Source of the DNA: Clostridiales bacterium
GTDB taxonomy: Bacteria; Bacillota; Clostridia; Oscillospirales; CAG-272
Reading direction: 5' to 3'
Length of the DNA stretch: 39,289 nt
Assembly (NCBI GenBank): GCA_016282315.1
Contig: JAEEKG010000078.1
Coordinates: 1-39,289, forward strand
Part shown: piece by piece, positions 1 through 6,948 of the stretch
Position numbering within the stretch: position 1 is the first letter of the stretch
Layout: each line of letters opens with the position of its first letter
The notes under the pieces: model-generated
What the model saw: the letters and a program-made list of their open reading frames with translations, nothing else
Database searches by the model: none
What the model was told of the DNA's origin: nothing
Made by a program: the position numbers and the translations under genes

Positions 1-36
1 ACGTGTACACTTTGTGAAATCAATTAAATCACTCAT
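1..36 (-). CDS. 5' end of a HipA/CtkA-like kinase gene (partial, runs off window)
   Basis: Only 12 codons are visible, reading MSDLIDFTKCTR. An ATG at 36 is preceded by a good ribosome binding site (GAAAGGAG, about 42-49), and the gene begins 14 bases after the stop codon of the XRE regulator, so the two are almost certainly cotranscribed. The opening 'IDFT-x-C' resembles the N-terminus of HipA-family kinases of the CtkA type as I remember them, and an XRE repressor directly upstream is the usual HipB-HipA arrangement. Twelve residues cannot prove a family. The start is well supported but the product name is a guess from motif and context. Confidence 0.45.
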   Translation of the reverse strand, partial: MSDLIDFTKCTR

Positions 37-50
37 CTACTACTCCTTTC

Positions 51-458
51 TCACCACAAATATTTCTTTCTTAGATAATCTGCATGTTCATGAGTTATGG
101 CATTATCATCTATTTCAGCTATATTGATACTTCCATACAGTTCTCCCCATAGACAATCCATTACTTTTGAACCATTTTTCAAACCGTCTTTGTAAGCATC
201 CAAATCATGTTGAAGATATTTGGGAAGCCCGGTTTCATATGCTTTTTCTTTTTCAGAATCCCTGATTCCACTTTCTGTTAACAATTCCATAGAAACACCT
301 AGAGCTTTGGATATTTTGTAAATCGTTTCTGCATTGCTCTTTTCTATTTTGGATTTTCCACTGCAAATATCGCTGAGAGTTGTATATGGAATACCGGATT
401 TTTGAGCCAATTGGTATTTTGTTATTCCTTGTCTTTTTAAAATTGTTTCGATTATCAA
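51..458 (-). CDS. XRE-family helix-turn-helix repressor, likely antitoxin-type
   Basis: Small DNA-binding protein of 135 residues. The N-terminal 60 residues form a Cro/CI-type helix-turn-helix (KYQLAQKSGIPYTTLSDICS is the helix pair). The remaining 70 or so residues are an uncharacterised tail ending in HADYLRKKYLW, a type seen on HipB-like regulators. A longer reading from GTG at 467 is possible, but the Shine-Dalgarno sequence GAGGTGAT covers that GTG, so the TTG at 458 is the better start. The gene lies just upstream of a HipA/CtkA-like partner. It has its own promoter, whose spacer contains a perfect palindrome, which fits autorepression. Function as an antitoxin is inferred from context. 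Confidence 0.8.
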   Translation of the reverse strand: MIIETILKRQGITKYQLAQKSGIPYTTLSDICSGKSKIEKSNAETIYKISKALGVSMELLTESGIRDSEKEKAYETGLPKYLQHDLDAYKDGLKNGSKVMDCLWGELYGSINIAEIDDNAITHEHADYLRKKYLW

Positions 459-477
459 GTTAATCACCTCTTATATT

Positions 478-506
478 ATTATATCGGTATACCGAAATAT
501 ATTCAA
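478..506 (-). promoter_or_regulatory. Promoter of the XRE gene with palindromic operator in the spacer
   Basis: On the minus strand TTGAAT (506-501) and TATAAT (483-478) are separated by exactly 17 bases. Within that spacer lies the perfect 12-base palindrome TCGGTATACCGA (484-495), abutting the -10 box. An operator here would block RNA polymerase directly, the classic layout for a self-repressing XRE regulator. The predicted transcript starts near 471, leaving a very short leader before the GAGGTGAT ribosome binding site. Confidence 0.8.
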
Positions 507-510
507 GCGT

Positions 511-538
511 AAAAATTATGCCCCAAAGCTGGGGCATA
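511..538 (-). terminator. Rho-independent terminator of the dnaD-dnaI transcript
   Basis: The inverted repeat TATGCCCC / GGGGCATA (517-524 with 531-538, loop of 6) lies 7 bases beyond the dnaI stop codon. On the minus strand it is followed by ATTTTT (516-511). It separates the replication genes from the XRE module. Confidence 0.85.
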
Positions 539-545
539 TACTTTG

Positions 546-1517
546 TCATTGATTCTTTAGCTTCTGCATTCTTATATCTTTTCCTTTAAATAGACACACC
601 GAATAGTTGCCAAGCAACCTGGAAGTAATTCTATCTGAATATCTGTCCAGCATCTCTCCTTGAGTTAAATTGGTGCTTATAATTGTACTTTTCTCAGAAT
701 TGATCCTGGTATTGATAATGCCATACAATGCCGATGAATTGAACTGGCTCTGCATTTCAGCACCCAGATCATCGATTATGAGCAAATCACAATCTTCATA
801 TTTTGCAGAAGGATATTCTCCTTCTGTATTTTTCTGTGCTCTTCCGAATCTCTCATCTTCGTAATCTTTGAACACTTTCTGAGCAGTTTCGTACACCACA
901 TCAAATCCTTTATCTATTACTACTTTTGCTATAGATGTTGACAGGTGTGTTTTACCAAGACCAGTGCCTCCTATGAACAGAAGATTTTTCATTTCATTTT
1001 TAGTAAATGTCTCAGCAAAATCTTTAGATGCTGCATAGATATTTTCTATGTTATTTCTGTCATCGCCAGTGTAGTAACTGAAATCAAAGTTATCAAAATT
1101 CTCTTTCTGTATCAGTTTGTATATCCCTGAAGACTGGTAACCTGCAACTGCAAGTTCCTTTTTCAGACATGAGCACATTTTGCCATCAACATATCCTGTG
1201 TCTTTGCAAATAGGACACTCATATTTCACATCACTATAATCACCTGGATATCCTTTTTCTATAAGAAAAGCTGTTCTTGCTTCGTTTATGGCAGCAACTT
1301 CTTCAAGAATTGAGTTTACTTTTTGCTGAACATTATCTCCAGATGAAGAAGCAGAAATAATTCTTATTGCTGTTTTAGATAATATGGCATCCATTTCAGC
1401 AATCTCGGGGAATTTGTTTCTCAATTCCTGGGCCCTGGCTTCAGCAGCATTTTTGGCTTCAAGATTTTTGCTTTGATATCTCTTCAATACTTCTTCGTAC
1501 TTTTCGTTATAAGCCAT
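546..1517 (-). CDS. dnaI: DnaI/DnaC-type replicative helicase loader (AAA+ ATPase)
   Basis: Loads the replicative helicase onto DNA at initiation or restart. Visible features, counted from the ATG at 1517: a helical N-terminal region (1-95), a zinc-binding cluster CPIC...CSC (C101, C104, C115, C117), Walker A GGTGLGKTH (183-191) and Walker B LLIIDDLGAE (245-254). This order matches DnaI of Bacillota. An ATG at 1523 also exists, but AGGGG lies only one base from it and seven bases from the ATG at 1517, so 1517 is preferred. It directly follows the DnaD-domain gene, as in many Firmicutes, and is closed by a terminator. dnaI is the Bacillus name; clostridial copies are often labelled dnaC. Confidence 0.93.
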   Translation of the reverse strand: MAYNEKYEEVLKRYQSKNLEAKNAAEARAQELRNKFPEIAEMDAILSKTAIRIISASSSGDNVQQKVNSILEEVAAINEARTAFLIEKGYPGDYSDVKYECPICKDTGYVDGKMCSCLKKELAVAGYQSSGIYKLIQKENFDNFDFSYYTGDDRNNIENIYAASKDFAETFTKNEMKNLLFIGGTGLGKTHLSTSIAKVVIDKGFDVVYETAQKVFKDYEDERFGRAQKNTEGEYPSAKYEDCDLLIIDDLGAEMQSQFNSSALYGIINTRINSEKSTIISTNLTQGEMLDRYSDRITSRLLGNYSVCLFKGKDIRMQKLKNQ

Positions 1518-1519
1518 AA

Positions 1520-2464
1520 TCATTCCCCTTTCTTTTCACTTTGTTTCCCACGCTTTGAAGCGAGTTCGAAAAACTCGTCTATATCAAAACTTGAGTTTTC
1601 ATTTTCTTTCTTTTGTTTCTTTTTTGATTTGAATTGTTTTTTGCTCTCTTCAACCTTTTCAGGAGTATCAATTGATTCCCTGTGCCAGTTAGTCAGTATG
1701 GAATTCATATATTTCATACTTGGCGTCGGGATTTTTTCCATCATTTCGTAGTATGCTTTTTCTATTATAATCCTGGATGCAGAATAATCACTGCTCCATG
1801 TTTTTATATACTTAATTTCTGTTGGAGTCAGTGCCCTTTCGCCGAATCCAAATAATTTTCTGACACAATACTCAACATCATTAATCTTACTTTCCTCTTT
1901 AAGGAATGCATCTAAAGTATCAGTGCTGTCTATACCTCTGTCACAAAGCCCAATAGCGGTTTTTTCAACATACCTCAAATTTGTGTGTCCTTTGTTCTTA
2001 CAATAAACACAAAGCATCCATATGTATTCGCTTTCCAATCTCAAATGATCATACAAATAAACAATGACATTACATTCAGAAATTGAAAATGTTTTTTCGA
2101 GTATAACTTGAGCCTGGTCAATAATTCGGTTGAGTTCTTCATTGTCTTTTCTGATTTTTTCTATCTCTTCGCCCGTATATGAGTATGATTCGGGTTCGGG
2201 GGCACTTATTCTGCTTTCTTGTTCTTTTTCAGGTTCTTCGCTTTGTGCTCGGATAATACCTGTGCCTCTCCAAAAACTCAGAGACTCTTTTACAGCAGAA
2301 GAAGACATTCCTATCTTGTTTGCAATTTCAAATTCGTCGGAAGGACCATAAGCAGATAAAGCTATCAAAACTCTTGCATCTTCACCAGTTGCTTTAACTA
2401 AATAATCCTTAACATTTGCTGGCAAAAATATCGCATTATTGCCCAGCACAAACTCATATTTCAA
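1520..2464 (-). CDS. DnaD-domain replication initiation protein
   Basis: DNA-remodelling primosome protein that works with the helicase loader encoded next to it. The first 75 residues look like a winged-helix region. They are followed by an acidic linker (SEEPEKEQE) and two DnaB_2/DnaD-type helical repeats (roughly 115-185 and 195-255), the second ending in the YMNSILTNW form of the Y-x4-I-x2-W motif. The C-terminal tail is a highly charged Lys/Glu stretch. The start codon is TTG at 2464, strongly supported by AAAGGAGG eight bases upstream. The stop is 2 bases before the favoured dnaI start. Whether it is orthologous to Bacillus DnaD or DnaB cannot be settled by eye. Confidence 0.88.
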   Translation of the reverse strand: MKYEFVLGNNAIFLPANVKDYLVKATGEDARVLIALSAYGPSDEFEIANKIGMSSSAVKESLSFWRGTGIIRAQSEEPEKEQESRISAPEPESYSYTGEEIEKIRKDNEELNRIIDQAQVILEKTFSISECNVIVYLYDHLRLESEYIWMLCVYCKNKGHTNLRYVEKTAIGLCDRGIDSTDTLDAFLKEESKINDVEYCVRKLFGFGERALTPTEIKYIKTWSSDYSASRIIIEKAYYEMMEKIPTPSMKYMNSILTNWHRESIDTPEKVEESKKQFKSKKKQKKENENSSFDIDEFFELASKRGKQSEKKGE

Positions 2465-2500
2465 GTTATCTTCCTCCTTTGCTTAATAGTTTTCCAAACC

Positions 2501-2653
2501 TTTTCCACATGTTTTTTGATATTTTATACAAATGTTATTTCCACATTTTCAACAACTTTTTCAACGTTTTTGGCCTAAAACAGGCGTTTTTAGTGGCTTT
2601 TGGGCTGTTTTTGTGGAAAACTCACTCACATTTAGTGGAAAACTTTTTCCACC
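2501..2653. promoter_or_regulatory. Cluster of DnaA-box-like repeats upstream of dnaD-dnaI
   Basis: The 192-base gap between tsaD and dnaD holds repeated TTTTCCACA-like nonamers. Exact copies lie at 2501-2509 (plus) and 2612-2620 (minus). Near copies are TTTTCCACT at 2634-2642 (minus), TTTTCCACC at 2645-2653 (plus), ATTTCCACA at 2537-2545 (plus), TTTTCAACA at 2546-2554 and TTTTCAACG at 2558-2566 (plus). Two of them make a perfect inverted repeat, GTGGAAAA-CT-TTTTCCAC (2635-2652). TTTTCCACA is one base from the canonical DnaA box TTATCCACA and is itself a known box variant. DnaA binding is inferred. Confidence 0.6.
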
Positions 2654-2656
2654 CAA

Positions 2657-3670
2657 TTATTCCTCAAATCTGGATGCTTCCGCATTTAAATTCAATTCTG
2701 CTTTTTCTCCCGACAAGTATTCAAAGTAACCGGCTGCTGCTATCATAGCACCATTATCTCCGCAGTACTTTAACTCGGGCATAAACAGTTTTAATTTATG
2801 TTTTTTACTGAATTCAACAAGTGCATTTCTCAAATGAGAATTGGCTGCCACACCACCTGCCAAAGCAATTGTTTTTATATTCGGATATCTCTTAAATGCT
2901 TCGCCGAGTTTTACAATAACAGATTCTACAGCTGCTTTTGTAAATCCAGCTGCGATGTCTGCTTTATTGAATTCTTCACCCTTTTGATTTGATGAGTTAA
3001 TATAGTTCAAAGCAGCTGTCTTTATACCTGAAAATGAGAAATCCAATGTATCGTCTTTGATTGCAGCTGATGGAAACTTAACGGGATTTTTACCCTCATA
3101 ACTGAGTTTGTCCATTGCCGCTCCGCCTGGATAAGGCATTCCCATAACCCTTGCTATTTTATCAAAGGCTTCCCCCATCGCGTCATCTCTTGTTCCGCCA
3201 ATGACTGTGTGTTTTCTATAATCTTCAACAAGGATGATTGAAGTGTGTCCGCCTGAAGCAACAAAAGCTATAAACGGGGGTCTTAAATCATTTGTCAGAT
3301 AATTTGATGCTATGTGACCTTTGATATGGTCTACAGCATATAAGGGCAAGTTGTTTTGATAAGCAAACCCTTTTGCAAAATTCACTCCAACTAATAATGC
3401 ACCAATTAATCCGGGGAAGGCTGTAACTGCAACCGCATCCAATTCTTTAGGGTTAACACTTGCATTATTGAGCGCTGTTTTTACCAGATTTGTAATTGTT
3501 TCACAGTGTGCTCTGCTGGCAATTTCAGGAACTACTCCTCCGTATCTGGCATGTACCTGTATCTGAGAAGCTACTTCATTGGATAATATTTTAAAGTCAC
3601 GCTCGCCGCTGCATTCCAATACTGCAACGGCTGTTTCATCACATGAGCTCTCAATTCCAAGTATCCTCAT
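2657..3670 (-). CDS. tsaD: tRNA N6-adenosine threonylcarbamoyltransferase
   Basis: Transfers the threonylcarbamoyl group to A37 of ANN-decoding tRNAs (t6A). The protein is 337 residues, normal for the family. It shows the Kae1/TsaD ASKHA fold: GIESSCDET at the N-terminus, the metal-binding HIKGH motif (H115, H119), ASGGHT (138-143), AGGVAAN, and a C-terminal CGDNGAMIA carrying the third metal ligand. The ATG at 3670 has GGAG six bases upstream and lies 3 bases beyond the stop of the phosphatase-RimI fusion, so the two are coupled. The usual partners tsaB, tsaE and tsaC are not in the window. Confidence 0.97.
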   Translation of the reverse strand: MRILGIESSCDETAVAVLECSGERDFKILSNEVASQIQVHARYGGVVPEIASRAHCETITNLVKTALNNASVNPKELDAVAVTAFPGLIGALLVGVNFAKGFAYQNNLPLYAVDHIKGHIASNYLTNDLRPPFIAFVASGGHTSIILVEDYRKHTVIGGTRDDAMGEAFDKIARVMGMPYPGGAAMDKLSYEGKNPVKFPSAAIKDDTLDFSFSGIKTAALNYINSSNQKGEEFNKADIAAGFTKAAVESVIVKLGEAFKRYPNIKTIALAGGVAANSHLRNALVEFSKKHKLKLFMPELKYCGDNGAMIAAAGYFEYLSGEKAELNLNAEASRFEE

Positions 3671-3673
3671 TTT

Positions 3674-4534
3674 TCACTCCACCAAATCAAGTTTGTACAC
3701 CACTGCATCATCTACAGGAGTATCGTAATAATCCTTTCTCAATCCAATCACTGAAAAACCTATTTTTTCATACATAGCTCGTGCGGCCACATTGTTCTTT
3801 CTGGCTTCCAGGAATATGGTTTTTATTCCATCATTTCTGCAGTCTGAAATCATTTTATTCATCAATTCTTGCCCAAGGCCATGTCTTCTGTATTCAGGTC
3901 TAACTGCTATAGTCATAACCTCAGCTTCATCAAGAACATGTCTGTAATTGAGATAACCGCAAAACACGTTATATGAATATACAGATATTAATCTGCACAA
4001 TTCTCCGCTCTCGTTTGGGATGTCAAAAGGATGTGCGAATGTTTCTTTTTCAAGTTCCCATGCCAAAAGCATAGATTCTTTATCCATTATTTTGTAATCG
4101 ATAGAATCATCTTTTAAAGAAAACAAATTGAACAATTCACTTTTGATTGTATATAGCAATGAGTCTATTTGATCCGTTGTGAAAACATCCGGCAAATCAG
4201 ATGAGAAAGTCCTGTATTTGTCTGAAAACTGAGGGTATTTGTTTTCCAAAATACTCTTGTGACTTTCAGTTGCACAATACACCACATCGCAACTATTCAG
4301 TATTTCTTCATCAATTTGTGTCGATCTGAACGATTGAATGTCCTTTTTAGGATAACCCTTTTGAGAAAGAACTTCCGCCAGATTATTGCTCATTGGAATT
4401 CCAGAAGCAAACAAACCCGCGGAAGAAGCTACGTACTTTGAATAACCAAACCTATCAAGAACGAACTGTGCCATAACCGAACGCATGGTATTTGTTGTGC
4501 AAACAAATACCACCTTTGTTCTGTTATCTGTCAT
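3674..4534 (-). CDS. Fusion: YwlE-like low-molecular-weight phosphatase + RimI-type acetyltransferase
   Basis: Two domains in one 286-residue chain. Residues 6-140 are a low-molecular-weight phosphatase with the P-loop CTTNTMRS (C12 nucleophile, R18) and a DLPDVF loop (113-118) supplying the general acid. Thr at the fourth residue after the catalytic Cys (T16) is the feature that marks YwlE-type protein-arginine phosphatases; tyrosine phosphatases carry a bulkier residue there. Residues 147-286 are a GNAT acetyltransferase of the RimI type, with acetyl-CoA loop RRHGLGQ (216-222) and a conserved NNVAARAMYEKIGF segment. RimI acetylates the N-terminus of ribosomal protein S18 and is commonly encoded beside tsaD. 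The gene overlaps the end of mrp by 11 bases and lacks a strong ribosome binding site, so translation is probably coupled. Confidence 0.85.
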   Translation of the reverse strand: MTDNRTKVVFVCTTNTMRSVMAQFVLDRFGYSKYVASSAGLFASGIPMSNNLAEVLSQKGYPKKDIQSFRSTQIDEEILNSCDVVYCATESHKSILENKYPQFSDKYRTFSSDLPDVFTTDQIDSLLYTIKSELFNLFSLKDDSIDYKIMDKESMLLAWELEKETFAHPFDIPNESGELCRLISVYSYNVFCGYLNYRHVLDEAEVMTIAVRPEYRRHGLGQELMNKMISDCRNDGIKTIFLEARKNNVAARAMYEKIGFSVIGLRKDYYDTPVDDAVVYKLDLVE

Positions 4535-5393
4535 CGCGTTCTAATACAGGTTGTGACATAACTGCATCAACCAGTTCTTTCAATTCTTTATCGCAGTCAT
4601 GCATCTCTACTATACCTAAGTCTGCCTGACTTGCCAATTCTTGTTTTATAGGAAGTTTTGCCAAAACGGGTATATCGAATTTTTTAGCCGTCTCTTCAAC
4701 TTTGCTCTTTCCGAATACTTCAATTTTCTTTCCGCAATCCGGACACTCAACATAACTCATGTTTTCAACTATGCCTAATATAGGAATATTCATCATCTGA
4801 GCCATCTTGACTGCTTTTCCGACAATCAGTTGAACCAGATCCTGAGGGCTGGTTACTATTACTATGCCATCAACGGGTATAGATTGTAGAACCGTAAGAG
4901 GTACATCACCTGTTCCCGGAGGACAGTCAATAACCATTGTGTCAACATTTCCCCAGTCAACTTCAGTCCAGAATTGTCTTATCATGTCAGAAACAATAGC
5001 GCCTCTCCATACTACAGGTGCAGTTTTGTCAGTGAGCAATAAATTAATGCTGACAGCTTTTATTCCTGTAGTAGTTGTAGCAGGAAGAATAAAGTTTTCA
5101 GGTGAAGCGTAGCATGGGTCTTCAAGTCCGAAACATTGTGGAACAGAAGGACCTGTTATATCAGCATCCATTATGCCCACAGACAATCCCTGTCTTCTCA
5201 AACTTGTAGCGAGCATACTGGAAACCATTGTCTTTCCAACTCCGCCCTTGCCGCTCATTACTGCTATTGTCTTTCTTACTACACTGTTTTTATTTAATTT
5301 TGAAAATGTAATTTTCCTTGAAGAGCATGATGCACCGCATGTCGAACAATCATGGGTACAATTCTCATCAGGTTTGTTGTTTTGTTCGCTCAT
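4524..5393 (-). CDS. Mrp/ApbC-family P-loop ATPase, iron-sulfur cluster carrier
   Basis: A cytosolic SIMIBI-class ATPase that binds and transfers Fe-S clusters. The deviant Walker A is SGKGGVGKT (47-55), with MDADITGPS (75-83) and VIDCPPGTGD (154-163) following. A CPDC motif (217-220) is the usual bridging cluster site. An extra N-terminal Cys-rich segment (C12, C16, C19, C23 in the stretch NCTHDCSTCGASC) resembles the Nbp35-like N-terminal cluster site and is common in clostridial members. Length is 289 residues. The ATG at 5393 has AAGGA seven bases upstream and lies 10 bases after uxaC. Confidence 0.93.
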   Translation of the reverse strand: MSEQNNKPDENCTHDCSTCGASCSSRKITFSKLNKNSVVRKTIAVMSGKGGVGKTMVSSMLATSLRRQGLSVGIMDADITGPSVPQCFGLEDPCYASPENFILPATTTTGIKAVSINLLLTDKTAPVVWRGAIVSDMIRQFWTEVDWGNVDTMVIDCPPGTGDVPLTVLQSIPVDGIVIVTSPQDLVQLIVGKAVKMAQMMNIPILGIVENMSYVECPDCGKKIEVFGKSKVEETAKKFDIPVLAKLPIKQELASQADLGIVEMHDCDKELKELVDAVMSQPVLERDDR

Positions 5394-5403
5394 AATACTA
5401 TCC

Positions 5404-6855
5404 TTATACTATTTTGAATCCAAAATAATCTTTCGAGTTGTTATAACAAATATCGCACACCATTTGTGCAAGAGTATCAATATCCATCGGATAATTGCCA
5501 TTTTCGACCAAATTTCCGATATATGAGCACAGAATTCTTCTGAAATACTCATGTCTTGTATATGACAGAAAACTTCTTGAGTCTGTAGTCATACCAATAA
5601 ACTTACCAAGTGCAGAGCCTTCACTGATTGTTGCGAGAATCTCTTTGATTCCCCTTACATGATCATTGAACCACCATGCACAGCCCTGTTGCATCTTGGG
5701 CATGTTTATTAAGCCTTCGCTCTCTTCACTTGTATGCTGGAAGCATCCGACAAGTGAAGATACTGCTGTGTTTTCAGCTGGGTTTAATGAATAAAGAATT
5801 GTCTTAGGCAATATGTCATCTCTTTCCAACGCATTGAGCATTGCAGCTGCTGATGCTATTCTGCCTGAACCGCCATGAATCATGTCATAACCGGAATCAA
5901 CTCCGATATTTGACAACATAACATCACTTACATTTCTCAATGCACCGAAGTGTACTTGCATTACCCAATCTCTGTCACTGTAATGCTTTGCCAAGAATCT
6001 GATGAGTGAACTTCTGTAGATTCTTGCAGTTTCTCTGTCAATTGATTCACCTGCAATTGCACGCTTAAACACGATTTCAGCAACCGAATCAGCCTGCGCT
6101 TTTGAAACGCTGTCATCAAACAATACAGTATCATCCATTCCATGGTCTGATGTCTTACAGCCCAAAACATCAAAATATTCAATTCTCTTAGCGAGAATAT
6201 CGAGCATCGTTGCATAATCTTTGACTTCAACTCCGGCCATTTCGGACATTTTATCAATATATGCTTTAAATCCAGCTTGATCAACCTTAAGACATTTGTC
6301 TGGTCTGAATGCAGGAATAACCGGAACATCAAAATTCTTATCTTCTTTGATTGCTATATGTTCAACAAGAGAGTCCGTGGGATCGTTTGTTGTACAAATA
6401 AGTGCAACATTGGATTTTTTTACAATTGCTTGAGCGGAAAACTCAGGAGTTTCCAGTTTTTCTTTTGTCAGATTCCAAATCTCGTCACATGTATCAGGAC
6501 CGATTACTCCGTCATAGTCAAAGTATCTTTTAAGTTCAAGATGAGACCAGTGGTAAATAGGATTTCCAACCAAATAAGGAACTATAGAGCAGAAAGCTTC
6601 GAACTTTTCATAATCTGATGCATTTCCTGTTACGAGTCTTTCACTAATTCCGCAGGAACGCATGGCACGCCATTTATAGTGGTCTGCTCCAAGCCAAAGC
6701 TGAGTGATGTTTTCCCATTTTTTGTTTTCAGCGATTTCACTTGCTTCAATATGACAATGATAATCTATGATTGGCATAACAGATGCATAGTTTTCATATA
6801 AAACTTTTGCAACATCATTTTCAAGCAGAAAATCCTCGTTCATAAAATCCTTCAT
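5404..6855 (-). CDS. uxaC: Glucuronate (uronate) isomerase
   Basis: Converts D-glucuronate to D-fructuronate and D-galacturonate to D-tagaturonate, the first step of hexuronate catabolism. It has the amidohydrolase-like metal motif DYHCHIEASEIAENK near the N-terminus, plus HWSHLELKRYF and the C-terminal EYFRRILCSYIG block typical of UxaC. The ATG at 6855 (483 residues) begins with the family-typical MKDFMNEDFLL and has AAAGGA eight bases upstream. A GTG at 6888 would add 11 residues and also has a possible AGGA site. None of the other hexuronate genes (uxuA, uxuB, kdgK) is nearby. It heads the transcript that continues into mrp and tsaD. Confidence 0.94.
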   Translation of the reverse strand: MKDFMNEDFLLENDVAKVLYENYASVMPIIDYHCHIEASEIAENKKWENITQLWLGADHYKWRAMRSCGISERLVTGNASDYEKFEAFCSIVPYLVGNPIYHWSHLELKRYFDYDGVIGPDTCDEIWNLTKEKLETPEFSAQAIVKKSNVALICTTNDPTDSLVEHIAIKEDKNFDVPVIPAFRPDKCLKVDQAGFKAYIDKMSEMAGVEVKDYATMLDILAKRIEYFDVLGCKTSDHGMDDTVLFDDSVSKAQADSVAEIVFKRAIAGESIDRETARIYRSSLIRFLAKHYSDRDWVMQVHFGALRNVSDVMLSNIGVDSGYDMIHGGSGRIASAAAMLNALERDDILPKTILYSLNPAENTAVSSLVGCFQHTSEESEGLINMPKMQQGCAWWFNDHVRGIKEILATISEGSALGKFIGMTTDSRSFLSYTRHEYFRRILCSYIGNLVENGNYPMDIDTLAQMVCDICYNNSKDYFGFKIV

Positions 6856-6911
6856 GATTTTTATCCTTTCTTTGCTCACCTTGATCACCTTTTTCCTAGT
6901 TTTGTTCTATT

Positions 6912-6940
6912 ATTATATATCTATGTATTTTATTTTTCAA
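6912..6940 (-). promoter_or_regulatory. Promoter of the uxaC-mrp-tsaD transcript
   Basis: On the minus strand TTGAAA (6940-6935) and TATAAT (6917-6912) are 17 bases apart, a near-perfect vegetative promoter. It lies just beyond the stop codon of the GH20 gene. Transcription should begin near 6905, in front of both candidate uxaC starts. No operator-like palindrome stands out. Confidence 0.8.
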
Positions 6941-6948
6941 TCAACGTA

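Noticed and set aside
2501-2653. A chromosomal replication origin in the tsaD-dnaD gap
   Set aside because: There are DnaA-box-like repeats, but the gap is only 192 bases, there is no dnaA, dnaN or rpmH nearby, and no obvious long AT-rich unwinding stretch beyond background. A regulatory or titration site is the safer reading.
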